Origin: Rhodobacteraceae bacterium (ex Bugula neritina AB1)
GTDB lineage: Bacteria > Pseudomonadota > Alphaproteobacteria > Rhodobacterales > Rhodobacteraceae
Length of the DNA stretch: 64,000 nucleotides
Assembly (NCBI GenBank): GCA_001730095.1
Contig: MDLF01000047.1
Location: 49,311 to 113,310 of the forward strand
Reading direction: 5' to 3'
The position numbers were made by a program, and so were the translations under genes. Of the stretch, positions 37,001 to 45,727 are shown piece after piece. How positions within the stretch are numbered: position 1 is the stretch's first letter; each line of letters opens with the position of its first letter. The notes beneath the pieces are model-generated. The model made no database searches. It was not told the origin of the DNA and saw nothing but the letters and a program-made list of their open reading frames with translations.

Positions 37001-37115
37001 TGTTGTTTTTTAATATCCCATATCTGCACAAACCAGTCGGGGCGGCTTTTCTGCCATTTTCCACGGAATTATCTGCCATCGAAAGTTCCAAAAAATTGCC
37101 ACCCGAAGGCGGCAA
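37001..37115. repeat. candidate transposon end with repeated TnsB-type sites
   Basis: Short direct repeats with core ATCTGCC or ATTGCC occur at 37022 (ATCTGCACAAACC), 37050 (TCTGCCATTTTCC), 37071 (ATCTGCCATCGAAAG) and 37096 (TTGCCACCCGAAGG), spaced 22-27 bp. TGTTGTTTTTTAATATCCC at 37001 would be the outer tip, since Tn7-like ends begin with TGT. The array lies 26-140 bp beyond the tniQ stop. The reading is based on layout only; the inverted partner was not found. Confidence 0.5.
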
Positions 37116-37140
37116 TATGGATGGTTTGTACGTTGGAGCG

Positions 37141-38991
37141 CTAGAGCTCCAAGGCTTTCGGCAAGTCAGCCCGTCGGTAGAGAATCGCGCCCAGGGTCTT
37201 GGCGTCGAATGCCGGCTTCACTTCATGTGCAGCAAGTATCCACTTCAATTGCGTCTGCTTGCATTTCGCCTCGATCAGAAGACTCTTGAAGGTCACGAAC
37301 TTGCTGCGGAAGCAGGCCATGGCTTCGGGCGTGACCCACGGCTCGGCTTCACCCGGTACGGAAACCGTTTCCAGAACAGCTTCACCGGTCTTCTCCGCAA
37401 GCAGCCGCTTACCCGCAGCTTCCCCAATACCCAGCATCATAAATGCACAGCTGGCAGTCATGCCGGGCCTGCTGAGAGATGTGAGGGCCTTGATCTCCTT
37501 CGGATCGACCAGGAGACCGCCAATACCAGGCGTCGTTTCAAGCCGCATAACACGCCGAAACTGGCCATCAAACAGAGCAGCCAATACCAAATGCATGTTC
37601 TTCTGAGTGATTGCAGCACTCTTCGTCAGCCGCACCATGGTACCAGGGGCCTTGGACACAGGCATAGCGATGCGTTCAAGGCGCGTGAGAAGCGCGTTAA
37701 CCTGCTCGCGGTCGACCGCCCGTCTGATTTTGGCATTCGACAACCCGCCGTCGTGTAACAGGGTCAAGATCCCCCCGTCCAAAAGCGCTGCAACCATGTT
37801 TCTGGATGCATTGAGCATTTGCGGCAGCAGGGTAACTGCTACCGCCCGTTTCACTTCCTCTGAGACGGCTTTACCTGTCTCATAATCCACCAGCACATGG
37901 GAACCAGGCAGCTCTGCCTCGGCTTCTGTGATCATGCCTTTGGCCAGCAGAGCATTTTTCAAAGTGGCACTATGCACGCCTTCGGAAGCGGCCAAGGAGG
38001 CAAGGCTGCTCCGGGGCGGGTTCACCACGGCCGTTCCAAGCAGCAGCTGGCCCGCCTGTACGTCCAGGTTATCCAGAATGTGCTCGCGAAGGACGTCCCT
38101 AATCGGGCCAGGGTCTTTTGACAGCTTTGAGGACCCGAGCCAAGAGTACAGCATTCCATATGCCGACAGGCGCCGCAGCGGGCCGTCCGCCGTCATCCGG
38201 GCACGTTCCAAAAGCTGCTCCAATGCGGTCCTGACGCCGTCCTCCCCGCTAGTTACATATCGCCAGCCAGCCTGCCCTGCCGCATCCCAATCCATCTGTT
38301 CCAGTTCGGCCGCTTTTGTTCGAGAACCGAACGTCAAAACAGCTCCCAGCATCTCGGTTGCCCGGACGGCCTGTTCGATCCCCTGATCATCAAGCCATCC
38401 CGGCCCCTTGACGCCTTCCAGGCGGCCAAGGACGTAGTCCTGAAGCGGTGACGGTGAGCGTTCAGGCAGCGGCTCAGCCAAGGCCTGCAGCGCGGATCCG
38501 GTTTCAGGCACCAGCATTTGCAACTCCCGAGACAAGTCATCCTGGGCGTCATGCAGCCGCTCCATGAGCGGCTGCTGATGGCGCGGGCAAACCCTGACCG
38601 GAGCCAGCAGCCACTCCAGCCGCCCCCGCCGCCGCGCGTGGGGACGGCTGGCGCCATCTTCATCCTCCGCCAGGCAGGCAGGGCAGAAGCGGGTCGCACG
38701 GCCAGTCATGAAGTCCTTGGAAAACACCTCGCCGCGCAGTTCAAAACGCCTGCCGTCCAGGCTGCGGATGGTGTTGTGCTCCACCACCTTGTGGTCCTGA
38801 CAAGCAAGATCACAGAGGCGCCGGATCGCGTCTGGATGCCCGCCCGCGAGCCGCATGAACGGCACGTCCATGTCGTTGAGGAAAGGCCGGAGGCTGCCAC
38901 CGGTGTGCAGGGCTGCAAGACGCGCAGCCCAGGACAGCGGCGTCTCGCCAGGTGCAAACGGAAGAGAGGGATACAGCTTGTCCATGGTCAT
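37141..38991 (-). CDS. tniQ: TniQ/TnsD-family target-selection protein
   Basis: The 616-residue protein begins like TniQ (YPSLPFAPGETPLSWAARLA) and has a zinc-binding set FCPACLAED (C103, C106) and VRVCPRHQQPL (C135, H138). About 400 more residues follow, helical with several HTH-like stretches. Tn5053 TniQ is near 400 residues and Tn7 TnsD near 500, so this long form suggests a TnsD-like role: binding a specific attachment site and recruiting the ATPase. Its start overlaps the tniB stop by four bases. The putative transposon end follows directly downstream. Confidence 0.88.
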   Translation of the reverse strand: MTMDKLYPSLPFAPGETPLSWAARLAALHTGGSLRPFLNDMDVPFMRLAGGHPDAIRRLCDLACQDHKVVEHNTIRSLDGRRFELRGEVFSKDFMTGRATRFCPACLAEDEDGASRPHARRRGRLEWLLAPVRVCPRHQQPLMERLHDAQDDLSRELQMLVPETGSALQALAEPLPERSPSPLQDYVLGRLEGVKGPGWLDDQGIEQAVRATEMLGAVLTFGSRTKAAELEQMDWDAAGQAGWRYVTSGEDGVRTALEQLLERARMTADGPLRRLSAYGMLYSWLGSSKLSKDPGPIRDVLREHILDNLDVQAGQLLLGTAVVNPPRSSLASLAASEGVHSATLKNALLAKGMITEAEAELPGSHVLVDYETGKAVSEEVKRAVAVTLLPQMLNASRNMVAALLDGGILTLLHDGGLSNAKIRRAVDREQVNALLTRLERIAMPVSKAPGTMVRLTKSAAITQKNMHLVLAALFDGQFRRVMRLETTPGIGGLLVDPKEIKALTSLSRPGMTASCAFMMLGIGEAAGKRLLAEKTGEAVLETVSVPGEAEPWVTPEAMACFRSKFVTFKSLLIEAKCKQTQLKWILAAHEVKPAFDAKTLGAILYRRADLPKALEL

Positions 38992-39962
38992 GCCCTCTGC
39001 TTCCGCTTGCGTTTGACCGGCTTCCTGGACTCTTCCTCTTCATCGGAAGCATCCGGGTCGATCGTCCACCACTCCGGAACCTCGAACACATTCTGGTCGA
39101 GCGGGCATCCCTCGTCGAACGCCCAGGCTTCCGAGAAATGCCAGATATCCAGAGCCGCCTCACCATGGTTCAGCGCCTGCTCGATTGCCGCATTGATGGT
39201 CTCGATGCAGCGCCCGAACCTGTAGCGGGAGGCATGGAACAGCCTGTCGACCAGGTCCTCTTGCTGAGGCGGCTCCAGATCCGCGCGGGCGCAGTATTGC
39301 TCGATCAGGGCAGCGAACTGTTCCTTGTCAGTATGCACTGCGACCGGTTTCAGATTGATGGTGGAAAACCGGCGCTTAACCTGCGCGTCCGTACGGATGA
39401 TTTCCCGGAGCCTTTCGGTGCCGGACAGGATCACAATCACCGGGTGCTCCCCCTGCATCAGCGTCTTCACCGCCCTGAGGATCAGGTTCCGGTCGGCACA
39501 GAACAGATCGTGCGCCTCGTCAATCCACAGGACGGCGATCCCGAGCAAGTGGAGCCGTTCACGGAACACCTGGAGCTGGCTCCAGACCTCGCTGCGGCCG
39601 GATTTCACGGGGTAGCCGCTGCGGGTCAAAAGCTCCTGCGTCACGCTCTTCAGGGTCGCGGGGCTCGGCACCACCGTATCCAGGTAGAGAGGGCGCCCCT
39701 CCGGCATCTGGGAGAGCACAGGGTGCCGGGAAAGGCCCCGGTCCACCAAAGTAGATTTACCGCCGCCGGGTCCGTCGATCACCAGGATGCCGCGCGTCTC
39801 GCCGGTGGAGGTGAAGCGCAAAGCCTCAGGCAGCAGGTTGCCCGAGTTATCGCGTTTCAGGAGCCGGTCGAGGTGGGACGCGAATTCCGCGTCCCTGGGA
39901 GATCCGACATGAAGGTTGCGCAGGGTTTCCAGCGTGTCGGCGATCTTTGCATGGTCAGTCAT
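38988..39962 (-). CDS. tniB: TnsC/TniB-family AAA+ ATPase
   Basis: The 324-residue ATPase has Walker A DGPGGGKSTLV (about 63-73), Walker B AVLWIDEAHDLF and a sensor region VIVILSGTERLREI, as in TniB/TnsC. In Tn7-like systems it forms filaments on target DNA and bridges TniQ to the transposase. The gap to tnsB is two bases and it overlaps tniQ by four, so all are co-translated. The C-terminus is basic (SRKPVKRKRKQRA), which may contact the transposase or DNA. Confidence 0.92.
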   Translation of the reverse strand: MTDHAKIADTLETLRNLHVGSPRDAEFASHLDRLLKRDNSGNLLPEALRFTSTGETRGILVIDGPGGGKSTLVDRGLSRHPVLSQMPEGRPLYLDTVVPSPATLKSVTQELLTRSGYPVKSGRSEVWSQLQVFRERLHLLGIAVLWIDEAHDLFCADRNLILRAVKTLMQGEHPVIVILSGTERLREIIRTDAQVKRRFSTINLKPVAVHTDKEQFAALIEQYCARADLEPPQQEDLVDRLFHASRYRFGRCIETINAAIEQALNHGEAALDIWHFSEAWAFDEGCPLDQNVFEVPEWWTIDPDASDEEEESRKPVKRKRKQRA

Positions 39963-39964
39963 GA

Positions 39965-42124
39965 TCAGTTGTCCTCGATGGTCAGGTTGGAAGGTTTGGT
40001 TCCACGGCGTGCAGAGGCCGGTTTCTTGCTGGCGGTTTTCTCGGTTTCGCTGGTTTCCGCTTCTGGGGCAGGGAAAGAACTGCCGATGCCGTCCTTGGCC
40101 TTCTGCAACGGCTTGTGTTTGCCGAACCGGACGCCCCGGAAGATCCGTTTTTCCTCCCGCGCAATGCGCTCCGGCGACCAGTCCTCGACCACCAGATTGG
40201 CAAGTGCCATGGCCTCGGCGTTGCGTTCGGAGATCGCTTTGATCGCCTGCTGAACAACCTCGGTGTTGATCCGCTTTGCCTTGGGGTTCCTGGAACGCAC
40301 GTCCCGGGTGGCCGACAGCCAGATCTGCGCGGGCACGCCATCAAGCTCATGGTCGATGGCGGGAACAGTGAACCAGTCGCTGCCAAGCCGCACTTCGATG
40401 GCGCCGATGTCCTTGGGGTGCCAGCGCACGTCGACATCGCATTTGTCCTTGCGCAGCATCCAGTCGGCCAGCCGTTCCGAATGGTAGCGGACGCCAAGAA
40501 CGGTCAAGCCTTCCTTGCTGAGGACACGCGTCATCCGGTGGCCGAAGACGAGCCGGCTGCGGCGCATGTCCGGAGACGGCCGAACACCCCATTTCCCCAT
40601 CAAACGGCGCCAGGTCTCGGCGGGCGTCTTGCCGTCCAAACCGCGGTGCGGAGTGTTGTGGTAGATGTCTACAACCCAGCGCACCAGAACGAAGGCCAGG
40701 TCGTCGAAGGTCAGAGCTGCGCGCTCTTCCGGCTTTGCGTCCCCCTTGCTGACGACGTCGGAAAACGTGCGACCGGACAGGCGGGGCAGCAGGTCCAAGG
40801 CGACAGTGTTGAACACACGCTCAATGGTCCCGCGGACTTCCGGGCAGCCCGCGATTGCCAGTTCCTTGGTGATCCCAAGATCGGCACAAGCGAAGCGGAA
40901 GGCCTGCGACTTGAACGCAACTCCGCAGTCCGTGACGATCAGTTCCGGAATACCATACATGTCCCAATGACCGAGTGCGCCAACCAGATCAGCCCATTGG
41001 CCTTTGTTGGACACAACCATCTGGAGCACCTGTACCGCGGCCCGCGCTTTCGGCGCCGTGGAAATGACCATCCCCACGATGCAGCGGGTGGTGCAGCAGA
41101 TCGCCACCGTCAGCGTCCAACGCTTCGCGGTCTTGTCCAGGCCCAGCTGGAGGCGTTCCTCTTCAGTGAACAGGTCGATGAGCCCGCTGGAATGCATCAG
41201 CGTCATCAGATCGATTTCCCATTCATCGATCTCGACCCGCTGAAGCGGGCGGGTCAGGTCAAGCCCGTTCAGAACCGGCTTGAACTTTTTACGGGCAGCC
41301 GCTTCGCCGTAGCGGGCCGTGATCACCGCAAACGGGTCGAGCGCCCGGATCGCACGGCGTGTGGTTTCCCGGCTGGGCACTTTGAAGGAAGGCAGCCCGC
41401 GTTCTTTCCGCTCGGCATTCCGGTCCTCAAAGGCGATCTGAACATTTTCGTGGATCGTCTTGATGGTTGGCCTCTCAAGGCTCATGTAGCCGCGCACTTC
41501 CTTCATCAGCAGACCGACTTCTTCCGGTCCAAGAACCCGGTTGCGGTTCCCGCGCAAATGCATCGCGTCCAGCAAGCCCGCCTGGCCATCAAGTTCAGCA
41601 GCCTTGATCCAGTTTCGCAGCGTCCGGGGCTTTGGCGGAATCGAAATGTCCGCCGATTTTCCCGGCTCGGCCACACCCAAAGGATTGAGGTTTTCCGCAA
41701 ACTGCGTTGCCTTGCCGATCAGAACTTCGGTGTTGGCCTTGATCGCAGCATCGGTGCGGTTGATCTTACCCTCACGCTCCATTTCGAGGAACGCCTCGAC
41801 ATAGGCGCTGCGTTTTGCGACCCGGGCGTTATGGGTCAACGGCAAAGCGGACAGAAGGCTGGTGCTGGACTGCTGCTGCCGGGCCGCCTTTTCCGGATGG
41901 AAAAAATTCGGCTCAATGCGGAGACGACCCAGCGACGACAGGCGGCTCAGTTCCTCATGCGAGAACTGATAGGCCCGGCCGGTTCCATCCTCCATTTTCA
42001 GCGTTTTCCCAGCTTCATTCTCGAAGAGGAAGCTGTAAGACACCTCATTGACGGTAATGCGGTCGAAGGCACCGATTGCGATGCGGGTTTGGCGATAGTC
42101 GTAAGTCAGTTTCATCATTGCCAT
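39965..42124 (-). CDS. tnsB: TnsB/TniA-family DDE transposase
   Basis: The 719-residue transposase has N-terminal helical DNA-binding domains (about 90-270), a retroviral-integrase-fold core and a Mu-type C-terminal beta barrel. The catalytic triad can be read as D300 in RVEIDEWEID (or D305), D399 in ELIVTDCGVAF and E435 in VRGTIERVFN. It cuts and joins the 3' ends. Its start shares a base with the stop of the mini-ORF. A stretch at residues about 283-328 is repeated in that mini-ORF. Confidence 0.93.
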   Translation of the reverse strand: MAMMKLTYDYRQTRIAIGAFDRITVNEVSYSFLFENEAGKTLKMEDGTGRAYQFSHEELSRLSSLGRLRIEPNFFHPEKAARQQQSSTSLLSALPLTHNARVAKRSAYVEAFLEMEREGKINRTDAAIKANTEVLIGKATQFAENLNPLGVAEPGKSADISIPPKPRTLRNWIKAAELDGQAGLLDAMHLRGNRNRVLGPEEVGLLMKEVRGYMSLERPTIKTIHENVQIAFEDRNAERKERGLPSFKVPSRETTRRAIRALDPFAVITARYGEAAARKKFKPVLNGLDLTRPLQRVEIDEWEIDLMTLMHSSGLIDLFTEEERLQLGLDKTAKRWTLTVAICCTTRCIVGMVISTAPKARAAVQVLQMVVSNKGQWADLVGALGHWDMYGIPELIVTDCGVAFKSQAFRFACADLGITKELAIAGCPEVRGTIERVFNTVALDLLPRLSGRTFSDVVSKGDAKPEERAALTFDDLAFVLVRWVVDIYHNTPHRGLDGKTPAETWRRLMGKWGVRPSPDMRRSRLVFGHRMTRVLSKEGLTVLGVRYHSERLADWMLRKDKCDVDVRWHPKDIGAIEVRLGSDWFTVPAIDHELDGVPAQIWLSATRDVRSRNPKAKRINTEVVQQAIKAISERNAEAMALANLVVEDWSPERIAREEKRIFRGVRFGKHKPLQKAKDGIGSSFPAPEAETSETEKTASKKPASARRGTKPSNLTIEDN
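41175..41285. repeat. tnsB segment duplicated at 42295-42408
   Basis: This part of tnsB (TnsB residues about 281-317) is repeated in the chimeric mini-ORF with clear but diverged identity at DNA and protein level. A second repeat pair, 42125-42175 and 42451-42500, covers the 3' ends of the mini-ORF and tnsA. Confidence 0.7.
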
Positions 42125-42450
42125 CAGACCTGCTCCTTCCTGAGGACCTGAGATTTCGGGGAGATATGCGCGTAGCTGACGCCCTGGAGGAAGCCGTCCT
42201 CATTGTGCCATTCGAAGCCGGCCTGTTCGCAGACCTCACCAGTCTCCGGTCCGGAAGAAACTCCGAACAGGAGCCATTCCTCTTCATTGAAAACGTCGAT
42301 GCGGCCGCTGGATTGCATCAGCGTCGTCAGATCGATGTTCCAGTCATCGATCTCAATCCGCTGGAGCGGATGGTGCAGGTCCAGCACGTTCAGAACCGGC
42401 TCGAACGCCGCGTGTGCGGCTGCATTGTGGTAATCGTAGGACAGCTTCAT
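42124..42450 (-). CDS. chimeric mini-ORF made of TnsB and TnsA fragments
   Basis: The 108-residue protein is a mosaic of both neighbours. Its start MKLSYDY matches TnsB MKLTYDY; FEPVLNVLDLHHPLQRIEID onward matches TnsB residues about 281-328, including the first catalytic Asp region. PETGEVCEQAGFEWHNEDG then matches TnsA 62-80, and HISPKSQVLRKEQV matches the TnsA C-terminus. Each junction with its neighbours is the same TGATG stop-start overlap. The simplest origin is duplication of the tnsA-tnsB junction with internal deletions. The frame is intact despite clear divergence from the parent genes, so a role as a regulator or inhibitor is possible but unproven. Confidence 0.7.
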   Translation of the reverse strand: MKLSYDYHNAAAHAAFEPVLNVLDLHHPLQRIEIDDWNIDLTTLMQSSGRIDVFNEEEWLLFGVSSGPETGEVCEQAGFEWHNEDGFLQGVSYAHISPKSQVLRKEQV

Positions 42451-43127
42451 CAGACCTGCTCCCTTTTGAAGACCTGGGATTTCGGGGAAATGCGCTCGTG
42501 GCTTACGAGCTGAAGATGGCGGGACCGGAGCAGCCGGATCAGCGCCCGGAAGCCCATGGCGCCGCAGCCAGCACGGTCCCTGAGAGCCTCCAGAGTTTCG
42601 ATGCCCTGCATGTCCCGAACGGCTTTCCGCGCCGCGTCATCGGCCTCCGGATCCTCCTCGCGAACGGAATGAAGCAGTTCGGCATTGAACAGCTCGACGG
42701 GGTCCAGGTCCTCTTCCGTCAGCAGGCGGACATCGGCAACGAAGCCTGCTTTCCGCGCCTGATCCGAGATCCGGCACATCTCCTCGAAAAACGCGTCGCT
42801 CACGCCATAGGTAGGCCGCACGGAATAGGCGATAACCACTCCATCAGTCTGCACCACCACGAAGTCGAAGTAGTGGGGGTGGAGCTCGCCGTCTGCATCG
42901 TGCCATTCAAAGCTAACCTGCTCGTAGATCTCGCCGGTTTCCGGCCGGGCGGCCAGGCAAAGGCAGAACTGCAGCTCGTGATGGCTTTCGAGTTGGACAA
43001 TGCGTCCAGGGCCATCGCCCAGGACGGCGTGGCCGGTGAAGTGCCCCTTGGAGGCCGCCGCGACATCGCGGTTGGCAAGGCTGGGTTCAGGAAGCCGGAT
43101 GCCTCCCCGTTGAAAAGGATAGGACAT
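42450..43127 (-). CDS. TnsA-like endonuclease
   Basis: The 225-residue protein matches the TnsA N-terminal nuclease: an acidic start VQLESHHELQF (E47), QVSFEWHDADGELHPHYFDF with D88 in the F-D-F position, and AYSVRP where E-V-K-P is expected. The last motif has Arg in place of the catalytic Lys, so activity is uncertain. The C-terminal half is helical (DPVELFNAELLHSVREEDPE) and should bind TnsC. In Tn7, TnsA cuts the 5' ends so that transposition is cut-and-paste. It is the first gene of the transposition operon. Confidence 0.72.
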   Translation of the reverse strand: MSYPFQRGGIRLPEPSLANRDVAAASKGHFTGHAVLGDGPGRIVQLESHHELQFCLCLAARPETGEIYEQVSFEWHDADGELHPHYFDFVVVQTDGVVIAYSVRPTYGVSDAFFEEMCRISDQARKAGFVADVRLLTEEDLDPVELFNAELLHSVREEDPEADDAARKAVRDMQGIETLEALRDRAGCGAMGFRALIRLLRSRHLQLVSHERISPKSQVFKREQV

Positions 43128-43715
43128 TGATGTGTCTCACAGTTGAGTGGCCCGCCGCCCGGAACTGGGCAGCGGTGATCGCTCGCGGCCGGCACCAGGC
43201 ACAGCTCTTCCGGCGCTCCGCCCCGGTAAAAACCGAATGCGAAACCTGGGAGCTGACCGGTGCAGCGCGTGCTCCATCGGCCCCGGACGCAAAGCGTCCA
43301 GGCCGCATGCAGCTGTATTGGTGAGGCAGTCGCCGTCCTTGAAATCCGGAGCCGGATTTGCTATCAGACCATTGCTACGTGGCGGACATTGAGCTGCCTA
43401 CAATGAACGCGCTCGTTCCTTTGCCGAGGTTCGGGCGCTTTCATTTTGAAGGGGTCATTTCTTCATCGGCGTTTCTCCTCGTTCAGTCAGTTTCAAATCG
43501 AGCCGGATCCTGAGCGAAAATCCCAGCACCGGGCACCCGGAGACGATAACAACCTGACCGCCTTCCGAGAAGGATTTTTGTTGTTTTGTTTCAACGCGAT
43601 ACAATGCAAATCAAAGTTCCGTTTTCACTCCCGGCCGCTAGATCAGAACCTTACAAATTGTGCCTGCGCCAGACTGTGGCACAAGTTTCAGCAGTCCTAC
43701 CGGCCGGGCAGAAAT

Positions 43716-43755
43716 CCGAAAAAGAAAAGGCCGCTGCGTGTTTTCGCAAACGGCC
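43716..43755 (-). terminator. possible terminator for leftward NRPS operon transcripts
   Basis: GGCCG (43729-43733) pairs with CGGCC (43751-43755), with inner TGCG/CGCA pairs. On the minus strand it is followed by CCTTTTCTTTTTC. It lies 665 bp beyond the last NRPS operon gene, so it is a late or back-up stop. Confidence 0.4.
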
Positions 43756-44162
43756 CGGTCTCAAGGATAGGGAATGATCTGTCTTATACGTTCCGGCTCA
43801 CTGGTCTTCGCGAAATCCAGAGGCTGAAAACGGCATTCCGCGGCCACTGATTCGGTGAAGTTCGATGTGAGCAGGAGCGGTGAACTGAACAGTACCCTGC
43901 GCCCGATCCGGGAGGATCAGCCTATGAGGCGCGGGGCCGCAGATGCGATATGGCGGTTCATGTTCATGGGGAAAGAAGTAACTGATGCACAACCGGAGGG
44001 TCAAGCAGGTTTTGTGAGGGCTTCTGAAATATTTTGAAACCTTTTGAAGGCCGCCGCAAACGCGGCGAGCGCATTCACGGTTTTCTAAGTTCCTAAGCGG
44101 AGGCTGCGCTGCACCTCTTGGGAGTTTCGCGCGCACAAAGCACAGCCACGGATAGAGAGGTA

Positions 44163-44217
44163 TACCTGAGTATCTTTTGGTGGAGTACTGTACACCAAGG
44201 CAGGATACTTGGGGGTA
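44163..44217. repeat. imperfect 55-bp dyad
   Basis: TACC...AGTATC...TTGGTG on the left pairs with CACCAA...GATACT...GGTA on the right around a centre containing AGTACT. It could fold as a bulged hairpin or be a binding or recombination site. The function is unknown. Confidence 0.4.
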
Positions 44218-44419
44218 CTAAGAGCCGCTTCGCCACAGGGCGGCAGCGGTCCGGCGTTTCCCAAATCAGAGCAGGATACGTTTTTTGTCTCGTAGAGCTC
44301 TGATGCTGTAACCGCCCCCCGACGGTCCAGATGAGCCAGAAACCTTCCATTATACAAATCCTTCAATCAGGCCGACAGGTGCTGATGTCAGACATATCTC
44401 AGGTTAAAAGTCGGATACT

Positions 44420-45673
44420 CTAGTCCAATGAAACCGCCCATTCTCCTTTGCGCATCACGTGAACAATCTCCCCAGTTTTGGACACACCATCAATATCCAG
44501 CTGTGCAGACCCTATCATCCAGTCCACATGGATCATGCTTTGATTGCAGCCCCGCTCCCGCAACGTGCTGAGCGGTAACCCGCTTCCGGCTTCAATGGTG
44601 CTCGAGTAGCTTTGCCCGAAAGCCAGATGACACGAGGCATTCTCGTCAAAGAGGGTATTGTAGAACAAAACACCCGACCGGCTTATTGGAGACGAGTCTG
44701 GAACCAGAGCCACCTCGCCGATCCTGCAGGCCCCCTCATCCGTCTCGAGCAGTTCCCGCAGAGCATCCTGGCCCTTTGCGGCGTGCGCCGAGACCGCTTT
44801 TCCAGCTTCAAACCTGACCTTGATGCCGTCTATCAGTTGACCCTGGTAGGAGAGCGGCTTGGTCCCTGAAACAAGACCGCTTACCCTGTCGGCGTGCGGG
44901 CAGGTGAATACTTCCTCGGTGGGAATATTGGGCTGAAAGGCAACGCCGTTTCCAGCCAGTGACCTACCCCCTTTCCAAACATGACCGTCCGGCAATCCAA
45001 TCGTCAGATCCGTCCCCGGGCCTCTGTAACGCAACTCGGAAAACCTGCAGGTGTTCAGCCAATCTATGCGGGTCTTCAAATTCCTGGAATGCGCATCCCA
45101 ATTCGCAACCGGGTCCGGGCCCTCCAGGCGCGAGGCATTGAAGATCATGTCCATCAGCATTTTTTGGGCTTTTTCAGGCGCTTCCGAAGGAAAGACCTGA
45201 GATGCCCAGGCGGCGCCGGGAAAAGCAGTTACACACCAATTGACATCGAAATTGGCAATCGGTTTTGTTGCCGGTTTTGCGGCCCGGGACACCGCCTTGC
45301 TCAGCCGGGCGGCGCAATCCGGGTCCTGGTGCGCCAGCAGCATCGGATCGTTCCCCAAAATGCTCAGCCGGGCGGCGCCGTTCTCCAGGGCTTTGGCGAT
45401 CCCCTCATAGTACCACTCGGACGCATGGTCGAAACTCTCCGACGGCGCATGGAGAAACCGGGCCAGAGTCATTTCATCATCCGTGAAAAACGGAACTACA
45501 GCATTGGCACCTGCCTTGTAGGCATGAACGGCTACGCGGCGTATTAGCGGCAGAGCCTCTGCCGGGGCAAACACCACAAGTTCCTGGCCGGATTGCAGGT
45601 TCAGCCCGGTGCGCACTGTAATTTCCGCCAGTTTGTCGAGCTGGTCCGGGTCAATTCCGTGGGGCAACGTCAA
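44420..45673 (-). CDS. M29-family aminopeptidase
   Basis: The 417-residue protein matches thermophilic-type (AmpS/AmpT) M29 aminopeptidases. Metal ligands are in IPTEEVFTCPH (E253/E254), IGEVALVP (E320), SCHLAFGQSY (H349) and IHVDWMIG (H382, D384). The start is TTG 45673 behind GGAAGAGGAAT; no in-frame ATG fits. It is the last gene of the NRPS operon, 54 bp after the type II thioesterase. M29 enzymes remove N-terminal residues from peptides. Here it could mature the product, remove a protecting residue, or give self-protection by degrading it; none is shown. Confidence 0.88.
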   Translation of the reverse strand: MTLPHGIDPDQLDKLAEITVRTGLNLQSGQELVVFAPAEALPLIRRVAVHAYKAGANAVVPFFTDDEMTLARFLHAPSESFDHASEWYYEGIAKALENGAARLSILGNDPMLLAHQDPDCAARLSKAVSRAAKPATKPIANFDVNWCVTAFPGAAWASQVFPSEAPEKAQKMLMDMIFNASRLEGPDPVANWDAHSRNLKTRIDWLNTCRFSELRYRGPGTDLTIGLPDGHVWKGGRSLAGNGVAFQPNIPTEEVFTCPHADRVSGLVSGTKPLSYQGQLIDGIKVRFEAGKAVSAHAAKGQDALRELLETDEGACRIGEVALVPDSSPISRSGVLFYNTLFDENASCHLAFGQSYSSTIEAGSGLPLSTLRERGCNQSMIHVDWMIGSAQLDIDGVSKTGEIVHVMRKGEWAVSLD

Positions 45674-45727
45674 ATTCCTCTTCCGTGAAGTTTCTCATGC
45701 AAGCCTTCTGCAGACAGGTCCGCATTC

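Larger units (their letters stand above)
37001..43127 (-). mobile_element. Tn7-like transposon, transposition module with one candidate end
   Basis: Five overlapping minus-strand genes in the order TnsA-like, chimeric mini-ORF, TnsB/TniA, TnsC/TniB, TniQ/TnsD form a complete Tn7-type transposition set. Just past tniQ lie four TGCC/TGCA-type repeats and a TGTTG that could be the element terminus at 37001. The opposite end was not found upstream of tnsA, so 43127 is only the end of the recognised genes. A long TniQ/TnsD argues for insertion at a fixed chromosomal site. No cas genes are near, so it is not an RNA-guided element as far as can be seen. Confidence 0.65.
43128..44419. other. 1.3-kb region with no accepted gene
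   Basis: This stretch lies between the tnsA start and the end of the NRPS operon. Short frames occur on both strands but none has a recognisable protein or good start. It should hold the promoter of the transposition operon and perhaps the second transposon end, which I could not find. Visible items are a minus-strand terminator-like hairpin at 43716-43755, a GCCGC/GCGGC hairpin near 44050 and a long imperfect dyad at 44163-44217. Confidence 0.55.

Noticed and set aside
40115-42151. A 678-codon open frame on the plus strand opposite tnsB
   Set aside because: It is antisense to a clear DDE transposase with catalytic residues; its translation has no recognisable family and reflects GC-rich codon bias.
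43578-43591. TGTTGTTTTGTTTC, similar to the proposed transposon tip at 37001
   Set aside because: It is in direct, not inverted, orientation and lacks the TGCC-type sites, so it does not qualify as the other end.
43446-43850. A 134-codon plus-strand frame between tnsA and the NRPS operon
   Set aside because: No Shine-Dalgarno, unnatural composition and no recognisable motif.
37001-44419. RNA-guided (CRISPR-associated) Tn7-like element
   Set aside because: No cas genes or CRISPR repeats in the window, and TniQ is of the long TnsD-like type rather than the short CAST type.
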